A DNA stretch of 64,000 nucleotides. It comes from Carallia brachiata. Taxonomy: Eukaryota > Streptophyta > Magnoliopsida > Malpighiales > Rhizophoraceae. Position 1 is the first letter of the stretch. Each line of letters starts with the position of its first letter. Positions 1-12,239 of this stretch are shown here, one piece after another. The notes beneath the pieces are model-generated. The model had not been told where the DNA came from and ran no database searches. It saw only the letters and a program-made list of their open reading frames with translations. Both the position numbers and the translations under genes were made by a program. The stretch is taken from assembly GCA_021464245.1 (NCBI GenBank), contig JADCRB010000040.1, positions 10,803,528-10,867,527 on the forward strand, in the 5' to 3' direction.

Positions 1-260
1 AAAATTATAAACCATTTTGAGATTTCCATTTTCTACACATAAGAACAATGTTTCCATGAGACGAATGTCTAAGGGAGCTTATATAGAAATATATTCTGTA
101 AGTAACTTTGTTTTGATGTTATATAAGGTCTATGATTGTACAAAACAAGTGTTTCTATTTTCAAGCATGTTGTATAAATCTCATCCAATCAATTGAGTTT
201 TAATTAAACAATATTACAAGTTTTGTTAAAATAAGCTAGTAATTGATTAGAACATAACTA

Positions 261-513
261 TTCTTTTACAAATTCAATTGAAGCAACTTGCTTAATTTTG
301 ATCAAGTATCAAGATAATAATTCTTAGTATGTTAATTTGCCTAAAAATTTTTAATATGCCAAATTATCTATAGAGAGTCATTAATAAAAATTGCAACAGA
401 TTTCTTAATTTGTGCAATAAACTGATACTTAGTAGAGTATACTTGTTCTTTTACAAATTCAATAGAAGCAATTTGTTTAATTTTAACTAAGTTGAAATAT
501 AATGATGCTTATT
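261..513 (+). repeat. Imperfect direct duplication, two units of about 70 bp
   Basis: Units at about 261-330 and 446-513 share the pattern TTCTTTTACAAATTCAAT followed by a matching AAGCAA-TTG-TTAATTTT stretch, about 185 bp apart in the same orientation. The flanking 1-780 region is AT-rich, and I see no coding sequence in it. Confidence 0.5.
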
Positions 514-779
514 GAAATAAAATGATAATTTATTGGAACTGAACTCTTTTTTTTTTTTGTTGTAAATTTTATCTGTATGACTTATTTAATTTTAATCTTA
601 GTGAATTGCTATAAATTTCCTAATTATAAACTTCTCAAATTTAATCATGTTTATTTGATAATGTTAAATTCATGCAGAAAACAATTCATGCAAAAAATTT
701 TTTTTAAAAAAATCTCACTTTGTCAAATTTTTATAATTAGAAGCCTACAAATTCTTTCCCAAACTCACAGTTAGGCTAC

Positions 780-1330
780 AAGCAAGTCAAGTCGCACCGA
801 GTTTTACCAAATTCAGGTGTTGACTCGTTTATTAAACGAGTCTAAAAATGATACTCAATGTCAGTATGATTTAAAAATGAGCTGAGCTCGAGTGGAGCCT
901 GATATTTTCGGGCTAAGCTTTCAAACTTTTAACATACTATATTATTTAATTTTATAATATTAACAAAATAATTAAAATTTTAAAATGCTATTATACATAA
1001 AATAAAAGAACAACAAAGTTTTATTTAAATAAAATTAACTAATTCAAAATAAATATTTAATTTTAATTTATAATATAAATATATGCAACATATAATTTTA
1101 AAAATGAGTATATTGAAATTATTTTTTGTAATATATTAAATGAGTTAATATAGAGAAATTTTTTAAACGAGTTGCTCACTAGCCTAATTGAGCCGAGTCT
1201 ATTTTTGGTCAAGTTTAATTTGTGTTTTAAATGAGTTTTAAATTTATGTTGTACTAAACGTTAAGTATTACTCATTTAACTAAATAAATGAGTTCGAGTT
1301 GAATTACCGAATTTTTAATAAACATTTTAA
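780..1330 (+). repeat. Dispersed plant repeat rich in AAACGAG/CTCGAG motifs, copy 1
   Basis: The ends carry GACTCGTTTATTAAACGAG and related words. The core is an AT-rich stretch whose order of words (TTTAATTTTATAAT, AAAATAATTAAAATT, TTATACATAAAATAAAAG) recurs in the same order and orientation at about 41400-42245. It encodes nothing visible. The class is not certain; a non-autonomous DNA element or retroelement derivative are both possible. Confidence 0.6.
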
Positions 1331-1620
1331 TTCACTTATAAACTTGCATTAATAACATGCTTCCTGAATTTTATCCTGCTGCTCTACTGATTTTTGGCGG
1401 ATTTTTTCCCACCTTCTTTCAGCTGACATTTTCGGCCTCTCTCTCCCGCTTATTCTTTCTTATTATTTTATTAGCTTTTACGTACTTATTCTCTTTTTTT
1501 ATTAACTTTTATGTACTTATCATTTCTTGTTTGTCCCTGCCATGTCAGATTGGAAAAACGTATGACCTAAGGGTTTGACCATAAACATTTTCCGTAATCA
1601 AATTAACATTAAATATAGAC

Positions 1621-1692
1621 TGCCACGTGCCCTCCCGACTGAGATACTAACTCGTAAGGCATGCAGGGCAGCCACGACATACTTTACGTGTC
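1621..1692 (+). promoter_or_regulatory. G-box and ABRE pair upstream of the 71-codon ORF
   Basis: A perfect CACGTG G-box (1624-1629, in context GCCACGTGCC) and a TACGTGTC ABRE core (1685-1692) lie about 210 and 145 bp before the ATG at 1833. Paired ABREs are the classic arrangement in abscisic-acid and seed/dehydration-responsive plant promoters. The sites are seen directly; ABA response is inference. Confidence 0.5.
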
Positions 1693-1832
1693 AATCTGCC
1701 GCTACTTCTAGCTCGCGAAATACTGCGCTAGAATATTGGGCCTAGCAACAAAGGGGACAATATTATTACAAGTATACAACTTTCTGTTCTTGTGCTTGGC
1801 AGGGAATTGGGACAATATACAAAGCAGGGGCA

Positions 1833-2048
1833 ATGGAGTCCAAGGTGGAGACGGTAGATTATAAGTCGTCGGCCGGTCAAGAAGAACCCCACAAGGAGAA
1901 GGTGGGAGTGGTTCATCTTACTCGAAAGAAAAGAGATTCTGCAAGTGGAAGCGGTGCATTGGCTAGTGCATCCGCTGCAGTGTCAAACACTTTGAAGTCT
2001 GTTAAGGATGCTATCATAGGCAAGGAGAAGAATAAACCCAGCAATTGA
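1833..2048 (+). CDS. Small hydrophilic plant protein, 71 aa, function unknown
   Basis: Single-exon ORF of 71 codons. The protein is rich in Lys, Ser, Ala and Glu, has no signal peptide or membrane segment, and has a charged N-terminal half (residues 1-35), a Ser/Gly/Ala-rich middle (about 36-50) and a Lys-rich tail (KSVKDAIIGKEKNK, about 55-68) that could form an amphipathic helix. The ATG has a purine at -3 (GGCAATGG). AATAAA signals follow at 2097-2106. Upstream are a G-box and an ABRE. I do not recognise the family. The composition and promoter words resemble small stress-associated or LEA-like proteins, but that is inference. The antisense ORF over the same bases is taken as a shadow. A possible splice acceptor (TTGGCAG, about 1796-1802) upstream could mean a 5'UTR intron. 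Confidence 0.6.
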   Translation: MESKVETVDYKSSAGQEEPHKEKVGVVHLTRKKRDSASGSGALASASAAVSNTLKSVKDAIIGKEKNKPSN

Positions 2049-2096
2049 CTGTTTAAGTCTTTAAGATATGTGTATGACTCTATAGTGAGTGCGATC

Positions 2097-2106
2097 AATA
2101 AATAAA
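2097..2106 (+). terminator. Overlapping AATAAA polyadenylation signals
   Basis: AATAAATAAA lies about 50 bp after the stop codon of the 71-codon ORF, a suitable place for a plant near-upstream polyadenylation element. Confidence 0.45.
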
Positions 2107-3591
2107 GAAAAAGGTTATATGTTCTTGGGTGCGATGTAATCATCACCATGCGACTTGCATATTCATCCTGTAGATTCAATAAGTTTTTTTTTTATCTTAT
2201 TAAACTGTAAATTATATAATAAGAATATTCATTTTTATTTTGATAAACTGTACCCCTTCTTCTGATAATTAAATTATCAATATCTTAAAAATAGAAATTT
2301 AAGTGCTTAATCATTACTTTATGTTCCTAAATGAACTTTGATTCTTCTCACTTCGTAGTCCAACAAGTTAAACATTTTGGGTGAGGTTTCGAAAATTTAC
2401 GCTTCATGGTTTTACGCTTGTTGCCTATCGGATTAGTATGCTTAGTATATTAAGTTTTCTAATATAAAGTGTCAAAACATTTCTTTCCTAATTGCTAAAT
2501 ACAGTCTTCTTGCCCTTGGAACTCAAATTAAACCAAAATTTCATAGCAAGGTTAATTATGCATGACAATGTACAGTATAAAATATCTACCATATGCCACT
2601 GCCACTACCAGCTGCAGAATTAGGAGTCGAAATAGAATAAAATTTCGGATGCGACTGAAGAATTATTTTCGTTAGAAGACAAGTGAAACAGGTTGCCCCA
2701 ATTCCTCTGAATTTCTAAAAGTGCATTGACCCTTCAGGTTTTGAAAGGATATTGACCATTCCCGGTACAAGATATAAGACGAGAGGCCCATATTGAAGGC
2801 AGTAAGCACACCATGGACTTGCAACTCGAAAACTAGCAACATTTGGTCATATGGAACAGGGTGGGACTGGCGTACGGCGAAGGTTGCAAATTAGCAATGG
2901 AAAACAGCATAAAGAAATGACCTTAAATCTCCCGAAAAGGAGTTTAGTTTCCAACCTTGGTTAAAATAGGAAAAATATGTCATACTAATGTATCTTGGAT
3001 GATCTACATTTTAAAATTACGCGTTAATAAATACATTAAACTATTTATGGAACTGAGAGCTCTCACAGATTAAGAATTAATAAAATTACTATAATAAACA
3101 TTATGATAATATGATCAAATAGTAATCAAACTGAGCAAAAAATTCAATAACAAAAAGATTTGTTCGTCTTCCTCAATTCGTTTTTTTTCTGTGTTTTTTT
3201 TTCTTAAGACACGAAAAATCGTATCTGGATTATTAATAAAATATTCATGGGTATATTAATCAGTGTATTTTTTGTGTGTATACCAACTTTTTTCCTATAA
3301 TATAACAAAGCATTTGCCAAGCTAAATGCTAATTACCAAATAACAATAGTTAATATCCTTTTAAGTTACATAGTAAACAACAATTTATTTCTTAAGATAG
3401 TCCTTACTTCTTGTTTTATCACAGAGGAAGACTATTAACTTTTTATCAGTAGAACATGATCTGACACAGCACCGTATTCAGTCTGCTATTTTCCTTGGTT
3501 ACCACACCAGTGATGTGGCCCCAAGCATGAAATTGACCAAAGACGAAAGCAAGCAGACGCTTTTGTGCTAAATCACGAAATGGGGTGAGTC
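2107..3591. other. Intergenic region without recognisable gene
   Basis: AT-rich. A slightly more complex island at about 2690-2930 has no ORF of note. The last 100 bp or so (from about 3480) should be the 3'UTR of the asparaginase gene on the minus strand. Confidence 0.6.
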
Positions 3592-4949
3592 TTATTCCTG
3601 CTCCCAAATCGCAACTTCCATAAACCCATCTTCAGTGGCACAACCTCTGAACATCCCATTTGTGTTAAACCTACAAGCCACCTCCCCACTTGCTGAAACA
3701 GCTATCAGCCCTGCTTTTCCTTCGTCAAGCCTCTCATTCACCACATAGTCCACGGCCTCCTCCAGCCCCAATCCTTTGTACTCCATCACGGCCGCAACGT
3801 CCCGGGCCAGCGTGCCTCGGATAATAGCCTCTCCTTCCCCGGTGCAGGATACGGCACAGAGATTGCCGGCGTAGGTCCCAGCTCCGATCAGGGGAGAGTC
3901 ACCAATGCGACCGACCATCTTGTTCATGAGACCCCCTGTCGAAGTGGCGGCAGCACACCCGCCCTGGCTGTCCACCACCACGCAGCCCACGGTTTCCGGG
4001 GCGTAGATACTGATTGGAAGTCCGTTCATTTGCAAGGGGCTATCCCCCATGGCGGCGGTGGCACCAGCACAGCATGTTTCCAGCCCTGCGCTTGGGATTC
4101 TGTAATCAAACTGATTTCGGACAAAAGACAAAAAGGAAAAGTCAAGACACGGTCCCACCCAAAAGTAAAAAAAAAAAAACAAAGGACAAAAGAGATTCCA
4201 ACTTAGAGCGTCGGCTTCGCTTGAGTCTGTTACCAAGAGAGTTGGGTTGGAACGCTTCACCTTTTCTATTTTCTAAAGTGGCCCTGGGCCACTCTTATTA
4301 CATACAAATTTTTTTAAAAAAAAAAGCACCAACAAGAGGAATTCATGTTTAAAATTTTATTTAAATATAATTATATCTTAACTTTTTATAATTATTATAA
4401 TAAAATTTGTAATAAAAAATAATAAAATGTATTTTTTTTTATAAAAAATATCAATATTATTATAAAAAATTGAAAGCGTAATTGTATTTAAACAAAATCT
4501 CAAAAATAAATCCTTACATTCAGTAATTTGTTTAGGAAAAAACAAAGAAAAAAGAAGAATCAACTTACAAGGATGGCTTTTGCTTCCTTTGCCAGCTTTA
4601 ACATGCCCACGTTTTCCTCGGTGACGAAATAGGCATTGTCCACTACCTCAACTCCCTAATAAATAAAGACATCCAAATTTTTTTTTTAAAAAAAAAAACA
4701 AAATTTGTGTAAGTAAAAATGAGATGTGAGAGTATTAATGTGAAGAGAATCATTACATGGCAATCGTGAGTATCTTTTGAATAATTATAATTAAAAAATA
4801 TAAAAAAAATAATATTTTTTATATCACTTTTTATTATTATAATTATATAAAAAATATTTACTATTATACAAATCAAACGCGTATGAACGCAGTATGTCAT
4901 TAACATCTACTTACCAATTCTTTTCGTGATGCGAGAGGGGCAAAAAGGG

Positions 4950-4980
<31 letters not shown>

Positions 4981-5932
4981 GGAAAAAGAGGGAAACCTGT
5001 TGCCTGGCGAAGTCCTCAGCGCCAGAGAAGGCTAGATACGAATGGGGAGATTTTTCCATAACAAGTCGGGCAAGAGAGATGGGGTTTTTGACAGTGGTCA
5101 ACCCAGATACGGCACCGCATCTCCGTTTGGGACCATCCATAATGCTGGCTTCCATCTCCACCGTACCATTCTCGTTCAGTGCAGATCCACGGCCAGAATT
5201 AAACAGAGGGTCAGTTTCCAGTTCTCTTACCTGTGCCCCAAAGGAAACAAAAACGATTCAGAACAAAGGAAATTTTAACTCATACAAGACAGTAGGCCGC
5301 CATGCAACCTTCGATTTCGTATCCTCCCAACAAATCAACCACGAAACCAGTGCAATAGCCAATTAAGACAAGGTTCATTGAACGCAAGTGAAACAAAGTG
5401 GGAAAAAAAACGAAAGAAATAGAGTAATGTAGGGTACAGGGACAATTAGTAAATGGGATTAATTGGACTGCCATAAATGATCATAAAAACAGACAAAAAT
5501 AATCAACTTCCTCTTTCTTTTCTTTCAATTGGGTATTCATTTCTATCAGCGTGTGTGTTTGTTTCCATGCAAATTTGCAAAATGACATATATGGAGTATT
5601 TTTTTTATTTTTTATTGTTTATTGTTTTGGGTGAAATATGGAGTATTTTTTCTAATCCATGACAAGAAAAAATCTTGGAAATCAAATCATTTGGGATGAC
5701 ATTTTCTTGAGTAAATTGGCAAATGAGAAGTAGTAGAGAAGAAAAGGTTGGAGTTGGGGGGGGAGCATACAACGAGTTCAACGACATCGAGGGCAGGGAG
5801 ATTAGAGCGAAGAGCAGAGATGCCGAGATTAAGGCAGCGAGTAAGGAGTTTCTTGGCCTCCTCTTGTCGCTCTTGTGGGAGATTTGGGTCTACGCCAGCG
5901 CCGCCATGCACCGCTATAGCCCACCCTCCCAT
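3592..5932 (-). CDS. Isoaspartyl peptidase/L-asparaginase (plant type, Ntn hydrolase)
   Basis: Four exons on the minus strand: 5932-5771, 5230-4997, 4655-4569 and 4110-3592 (54+78+29+172 codons = 333 aa), all in phase 0 with GT-AG introns. The enzyme is an N-terminal-nucleophile hydrolase that cleaves L-asparagine and isoaspartyl dipeptides, releasing ammonia or aspartate in the cytosol, mainly in sink tissues and seeds. Visible hallmarks are the N-terminal [26 protein letters not shown] (exons 1/2); the nucleophile Thr201 in ETVG, where self-cleavage should give alpha (1-200) and beta (201-333) subunits; STGG (218-221); substrate-binding Arg229 and Asp232 in GRIGDSP; and TGEGE (251-255). Length is near the usual 310-330 aa. 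The linker before Thr201 contains a CC pair. All key residues are present, so it should be functional. It resembles Arabidopsis At5g08100. Introns hold AT-rich foldback sequence and a 28-A run. Confidence 0.95.
4345..4505. repeat. AT-rich foldback sequence inside intron 3 of the asparaginase gene
   Basis: The left arm (ATTTTATTTAAATATAATTA) is imperfectly complementary to the right arm (TAATTGTATTTAAACAAAAT), so the roughly 160 bp can fold back. It looks like a decayed MITE. The intron boundaries around it remain intact. Confidence 0.45.
4950..4977. repeat. Uninterrupted 28-A tract in intron 2 of the asparaginase gene
   Basis: On the transcribed (minus) strand this is a T28 run starting 20 nt into the intron after the donor at 4996. 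U-rich sequence near a donor assists plant intron recognition. Its length is likely polymorphic. Confidence 0.9.
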
Positions 5933-5939
5933 TTCTCTT

Positions 5940-6045
5940 CCTTTCTTTCTCTCTCTCTCTCTCTCTCTCGCTCTCTTTCCGTCTATTCTTTTGGTTTTTC
6001 TCTATGCTGTGCGTCTGCAACCATAGTTGGTTACCGGTTTATATA
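5940..6045 (-). promoter_or_regulatory. Core promoter and 5'UTR of the asparaginase gene
   Basis: A TATA box (TATATAAA on the minus strand, 6045-6038) lies 106 bp from the ATG at 5932, giving an expected start site near 6010. The leader contains a GA microsatellite (CT run on + at about 5948-5972), typical of plant 5'UTRs. Confidence 0.65.
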
Positions 6046-6059
6046 GGAGCCTTGGCGGA

Positions 6060-9000
6060 CCCCAGGACGTCTGCGAGTTGGTTTTTATTTTTATTTTCCT
6101 AATTAATGAAGTTTAGACACATAAAATAAAAAGTCTCCGGCGGACTGGGATGTCGGACTCACTGGACAGGCATAAATTTTATGTAATTATAAGTGTATTT
6201 TATATAATTATAATTAAAAAATATATAATAAAAAATAATATTAATTTTTTTTCTTATTTTTTATCATTCTGATTATACAAAATATAATTATAATTATATA
6301 AAAATATAACAGTTGGGTCTGTACATCAATTTTTTTTTTTTATAAATAAAATAATCTTAAATGAGATCCGCTCGGCACCACTTGTTTCGGAGGCGTGTTC
6401 CGAGGGACATGCCGCCTACTCGTGACCGGACACAATGCCCACTCGCGTTGTCTTGTGTTTAAACTTTTAGAAAAGTTTGGCATACATAAATTTTATATAA
6501 AAAATACATATATTTAATAAAATAATATTTTTAATAAAAAAATTTTAAGCAAAAAAAAAATTTATCAAAAATTTCATATAATATTTATAATTTATATTTT
6601 AAAATAACATTCAATTAAATTTAAATTTAAATTTAAAAAATTAAAATAAATAAAAAATATTATTTTATTTTCTTAGTGCACCGCTGAGCGGTCCACCTTT
6701 AAATATTTTTTTTGGGTCCTTAAATTTTTGCGCATTTCAATTTATTTACATGATTGTCTTTGCTTTTCTAAAATTTAGGCTGATTCTAATGCACAATAGA
6801 TTAAGCCTCCACGTTAAATCAACCAAAAGGTAAACTTCAGTTATTCTTGTACGAAATAAAATGTTTAATTTCATCAAATATATTGACAAAATTTTAAATT
6901 AGTTATTTTATTGTATGAATAAAACTTTTGGATTGCGAGACCATAGACTATAAAGATAAAGTACTTATTAATCTTATTTTTTTTAAATAAGTAAACTTAA
7001 CTTATAATCTAATACTATTTAAATATTATTTTTAATTTTTTATTTAAGTAAATTTCACTTATTATGTTGTATAAAATAATGAGTAAATTATACTCATTTA
7101 AAAAATAGAGTCAAAATAAAAATTTTTTAAAGATAAATGTTATTACCTTGTCCTTTTTCCAAATTTTAAGGACATCATTCTACAAATCATTGCTTCAAGT
7201 TGAATGGAAAAGATCCGTAACAATGTGGGCATCGTTCGGAACTAACATTTTGAATTTAAAATTCAAGCAATTGCTTGAAAAAAAAAACAGAAAAAACTTT
7301 ATTTCCAATATTTTATTGATGAAATTTATTGCCACGTTTGAAATAAATCGTTAAACTCTGTTAACTGATATAGCTATTTTTCCTTGTGGATTGAGATAAC
7401 GTAAATTGTATGAATAGTGATAAAATTTAATTATTATCATAAATTTACCCCATATATATATTCTTTAGCATTCAACCTTCTTCTAAAATGCAAACTCCTA
7501 ATTCCCGGAACGTGGATCTATCAACTTCACCTGAAAATCTTTCCATTATAATATAATATAATATAATATAATATAATATATATCTAACTAATAACTAAAA
7601 ATCTCCAAAACATGTGGCGGGTGCATGTACCTCTCATTCTATGCCGTGTCGTCCATTCTTTAGAGTGCAACACGCGGTAGATGCGAAGAGATTGGTTAAG
7701 TTCATTTTGTTGAAGGCTTGATATGTCATCATCACTCGAAAAGATAATTAAGATTAATTTTATCTGATCCTATTCGTCCAAAGTAGTTTGATCGAGGATC
7801 CATAATTATGTTGAGAAGGATCTAACATTCTAATTTAAAAATAATCCCGTCCGTAGAAACATCAAAAAATTTTGGGTCCATGCACCCTATAGGAGGTTTC
7901 TTTTTTTCCTTTTTCTTATTCTTTATAATCCATACGTCAAGTTTTTTCATCACTTCAAAATTGCAAGAAAGAAATAATTATGCAGACACGAAAGTCACGA
8001 ATACTACCAAACATAATTAATTTTATCTAATTATATCTATCAATTTTGTGTTTCTTTTCTCGGAATAAATAGACTGTGATGGCTGTGTCCAGTTTTCAGC
8101 GGATTTTTTTAGTAAATGGCAAAACCTATATTAATTATTGCTTGTAAAAATGGTATGGCAATTGTTAAGAGGTGTAGTAAAGAAGAGGCGTTAAAGGGTC
8201 GTAAAATGAACGAAAAGAGTAGTTGCGTAGGGCACCAGAAAGTAGACATCCCAAAACGCAGAAGCAAACAAAAGGACGGTGGTGGCTGTGTTTTAACTTA
8301 TATAATATTAAGAGAAATGTTAAGACTTATTTTGTATTTGGAAATGTGTAATATAAAAAAATAAAGTAATAATTTTTGTGATTGAATAGGAATAAAAAAA
8401 AAAGAAAAGAAAATAATATGCCTAATAATGCTAATTTTGTTCTTAAAAGTAATAATCAAAAGAAAAAATTCCAAAATTAAAAAAAAAAAGAAAAAATAAA
8501 ACTTGGGTGGTTGGCACAAGCAGCAGCCTTTTCCTTTCCCAAACAGCCTACTTTTCCTCTTTCCATCCAGAATCCTTCCCCTCCCCCTATTTTTTTTTTT
8601 GGTTTCAATCCAAACAAGGTGTTAGGGACCAATATGATAACTACAAAAAATTATGGATCAATTAAAATTTATTTGGTCACATAAATAAATAAAATTAAAT
8701 ATAGTAAAATTATTTTATTGTCTTCTTATATTTATTATATTATTCAATAAACATTTTTTTATGTTTTTTTTGTTAATGTATAATAAACGTTGTTATGTTG
8801 TGGTATTCTAATATTATTATTAAAGATTGTCAAATGTAACTTGATCACTATCCCACTAGGAACCTGCTGAATATTTACGCTAACAGGGGAAGGCGGCATC
8901 CTAACAAGGCGCGAAAAGTTAGGGGCAGTGACGGACCCACGGACGCCCGCCCCCGAGTAATGGGAACTGGTTTCCTACTTCTAATGGAACACCATTATAA

Positions 9001-9480
9001 AAAACCATTTGTTGAGAATATAATTAAGAAAGTATAGTAAATATGGAGTGATTTAACTTGTTAAATTATAAAAAAATATAATAAATTAAAAAAATATAAA
9101 TTATTAAATATAATTAAATTAATTATATATTTATTATATATCTCATTTAATGTGTACACGTAATCCTGTTCCTATGATTATTAGCCTCCTCCTCATCAAT
9201 CATCATCTGACAATAATGTGATAGGAACGCTGATTGGCTGGACCTGCCCATGACTAAGCACCCAGTTAGCCTCCTGTTGATTGGCATAGACCGTTTCAAA
9301 GTTGCTGATTAGTGATACTAAACTAACATATCCAACACAATCAATTTGTACACTTTATTAAAAGTTTTTAATTATGTATTCAATTTTTTTTGGTTGACCT
9401 CACAACTTCAGCTGTAACAAAAGAAAAAAAAAAAAAACCCTAGGCACTCAATAAAAATGAAGAAGTAAAAATCTCCAAGT
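6060..9480. other. AT-rich intergenic region with simple and foldback repeats
   Basis: No gene recognised. About 6180-6320 is an AT-rich foldback stretch similar in wording to the asparaginase introns. The ORF at 8116-8364 (82 codons) has no recognisable motif and low-complexity surroundings, so I did not call it. A complex island at about 8860-8990 holds nothing identifiable. Confidence 0.55.
7548..7581. repeat. (TATAA)n microsatellite
   Basis: Pentanucleotide array of TAATA/ATAAT units, about seven copies. Confidence 0.85.
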
Positions 9481-9484
9481 CTAG

Positions 9485-10028
9485 GATGCACGAACACAAA
9501 TACGACACGATATAACATGGATATAAGGATATGAAAATTTTAAAAAAATTAGGACACGGATACAGCGTAAATACGGTTATAAAATATATTAAATATTATA
9601 TATATATATATATATGTATGTAATTTAACTATTTTTAATAAATTTAAATTTTTTTTCTGCGTATAGTATATATTAATTATTATTATTATATTTTATAATG
9701 TAACTTGTATTTTATTCATAATTCTTTTAAAAAATACTATATATGTGTGTATACATAATAAAATATTTAAGTAAATAATATATATGTGTGTATAATATAT
9801 TAATTAAAATATTAAATACATATAAAAGTATCTGACACGTGTATTAAAAGTATCCGACACATGAATTATAAGTGTCTAACACGCGTGTCTGAATTTGTTT
9901 TTTTATTTTTTTATTGGACACGTTTCAAAATATTCAATACGTGTCCGAAAAATATCAAACGAGTGTCGTGTCTGACATATATATTCAATACAGACATTCA
10001 CCATTTTAAAAGTGTCTGCACTTCGTAA
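9485..10028. repeat. Interspersed repeat with repeated GTGTCYGACACG words
   Basis: Both ends carry multiple GACACG/CGTGTC words (for example ATCTGACACGTGTATTAAAA, ACACGCGTGTC, ACGTGTCCGAAAA) around an AT-rich core with (AT)n. The left end (GATGCACGAACAC) is imperfectly inverted relative to the right end (GTGTCTGCACTTC). This looks like a common non-autonomous plant repeat. It encodes nothing. Confidence 0.55.
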
Positions 10029-10029
10029 C

Positions 10030-11800
10030 TCAAAGTGAATGGTAACTCATCATGCACCACAGCACGAGAACGTGCCAGGGTGTCGAGTGGCAGACAAATG
10101 CATAACAACTCACCAACTCACCCTTCTTTTGTTCTTTGGATGTGGACCATACGAACCTCTTCCACTTGGTCTTGTTCTCTCTATTTACAAGGAAACCATG
10201 TAGTAAAATTATGTAAATAAAATTAAAATGATATAAATAATTAGAGGATTGATTTTTTTTAATAAAATAGGTAAAGTCGAATAGATGGTACGATTATTTT
10301 ATTACCATAAAAAAAATAGAACCTTGTACTGAAACTCTACAAGCGCATCAAGAGAATTTGCAGACCTAATTAGGATGTTAAATGTTTTGGTCTTGCTTTG
10401 TCCCCAAGCGCATTTATTCTCATGGTTTTTATTAGACTTTCCTAGACGTCAAGTCGAGTGATGAATTCGGTTCGCATTTAACGTCATTCATGAGACGATT
10501 ATTTTTGGGTTAAAACCTTAAAAATAAATCCGTTAGCATTAGGGCCAATTCCTACTATTTCTTCAAAACTATAATGTTTTTAATAATTCTTTGCAATATT
10601 ATTATCTATTAGAGCATGCCTAAAATACATTATTTATCTATTTTCACAAAAATTCTGTTGTCGCAAAAGTATATTAGTATATCATACATAAGAATAAGAT
10701 TAACTAAAAAAAGCATATTTCTCGATTACAAAAAAAAAAGAAAAAGGAAAAGCACATTTCTTACCCAAAAGACTGAATATTTATATTCTGCATGTATGTT
10801 TATGTTGCATATAACATGTGTGCATTGTGTTTATAGATGCTTGATATATATGCTTGTATATATAATGTGCAGATATAATTAAACTAATAAGTGTGGATAA
10901 AAAAAAATTAATAGGTACAAGTTAAGAGAAAAATCAAATAATCAGCTCGGTAATTGAAATGGTAGAAGCTATTGTTTTTGCATGAGATCCATGACACAAA
11001 CCCTAGAATCTCCTATTTACTTCTTTTTTACTTTTCAAGAAAATCCTCTGTCAGGTCGACGCATGGACATGAGTGAATTAGATGGAACTCAAAAATTTTT
11101 GAATTGTTCGAGTTAAGGATACTTCGGGATTCAGTTGAAAATACAAGACTGACTATAATTTTCTTATGCGAATTAGGGTTGGTTACCACTAGTGGCTAGC
11201 TCCCGTCAATTCCAACACCCAATTGGCACAAACACTAAAAAAGAAAAGAAAAGAAAGTGATAAATTTTAGCCTAACCATCAAAATCGGTGTAAGGGCGGA
11301 ATTCGATCGGTCACATAAAAAAAACAAAGAAAACATCATAAATTGTAAAAGTTTCAAAAGGGGCGCCTACAAATGAATAGTTAAGTCCTTTGTTTCTTTA
11401 GTGGATCTGCCAGTTGTTGGATAAGTCTTTGTTTTATATAAACACTAATTGTGTTTAATTAACTCAAAAAAGCTATGTACAAAGCCAAATCAAAGAGAAC
11501 TTCTAACCCTTGCACGGTATCACCTATCAAAAATAATATTTATAATCACATACAAGTCATTTTGTGTCACAATAGCCATCCAACTTCACGACGACCACCT
11601 AATATGCAATGAGCTCGGTTGATTCAATTTTCAAATTCAAGAGATTAAGTTGCAAGTACAACTAAAGATTAAAAGAAAGGAAGATTATCGCATAGCCTCA
11701 CTAGTGTTTTATGACACAGACAAGCGTTACAAAAAATAGAAAAAATAAAGTCACTATATACATTGACCATTTTTACAAAGGTTATTTAAATGTCGTTTTT
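10030..11800. other. Intergenic region without recognisable gene
   Basis: Mostly AT-rich. Around 10945-11020 there is a tRNA-like wording (TCAGCTCGGTAATTG, then GCATGAGATCC) that could be the head of a decayed SINE, but no clean B box or 3' tail supports it. Confidence 0.45.
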
Positions 11801-11814
11801 ATCAACGTCACTAA

Positions 11815-12021
11815 ATGTTAAAAGGGACGTTTCCAAGAATATTTCCATCAAGAAGAGTAGAACATATTAAGGTTTCAAACATAGAAGGTAGAAAATCAAC
11901 TAGCGACATTCCTTCACCTTCTAAGACAATTAATAATCCTTTAGCTGAAGTAGATTTTCAAAACAAGATTTCTTACCCATACTATCAAATTCCTAGTACT
12001 AATCAAAAACATTCCTATTAG
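11815..12021 (+). pseudogene. Pararetroviral ORF fragment of uncertain domain
   Basis: A 68-codon open stretch just 5' of the coat-protein remnants. It contains basic and Pro/Ser-rich words (PSRRVEHIKVSNIEGRKS) that could come from the linker between movement and coat domains. Assignment rests on position only. Confidence 0.35.
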
Positions 12022-12239
12022 AGAAACATCGTCTTCCTCTTCACCTACAGCAAGTGATATACATTTCTCAAATCAGTTGAATTAAAATGGAATTCAAAAT
12101 AAATAAAGAAATTAAAAAAAGGATTTTATTTGTATAAAAATGAAAATAAACGGAATTGGTTTTTTAAAACTTATTCATCTGAATAGCGAAATGAAATTCA
12201 AGAACAGTATTATAGTGATTTAAAGAAATATAAGAAACA

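Noticed and set aside
4926..5366. 146-codon plus-strand ORF
   Set aside because: It is antisense to asparaginase exon 2 and begins in the poly(A) tract of the intron (poly-Lys).
10945..11025. Possible SINE head
   Set aside because: The B box and 3' tail are not recognisable, and no flanking duplication was found.
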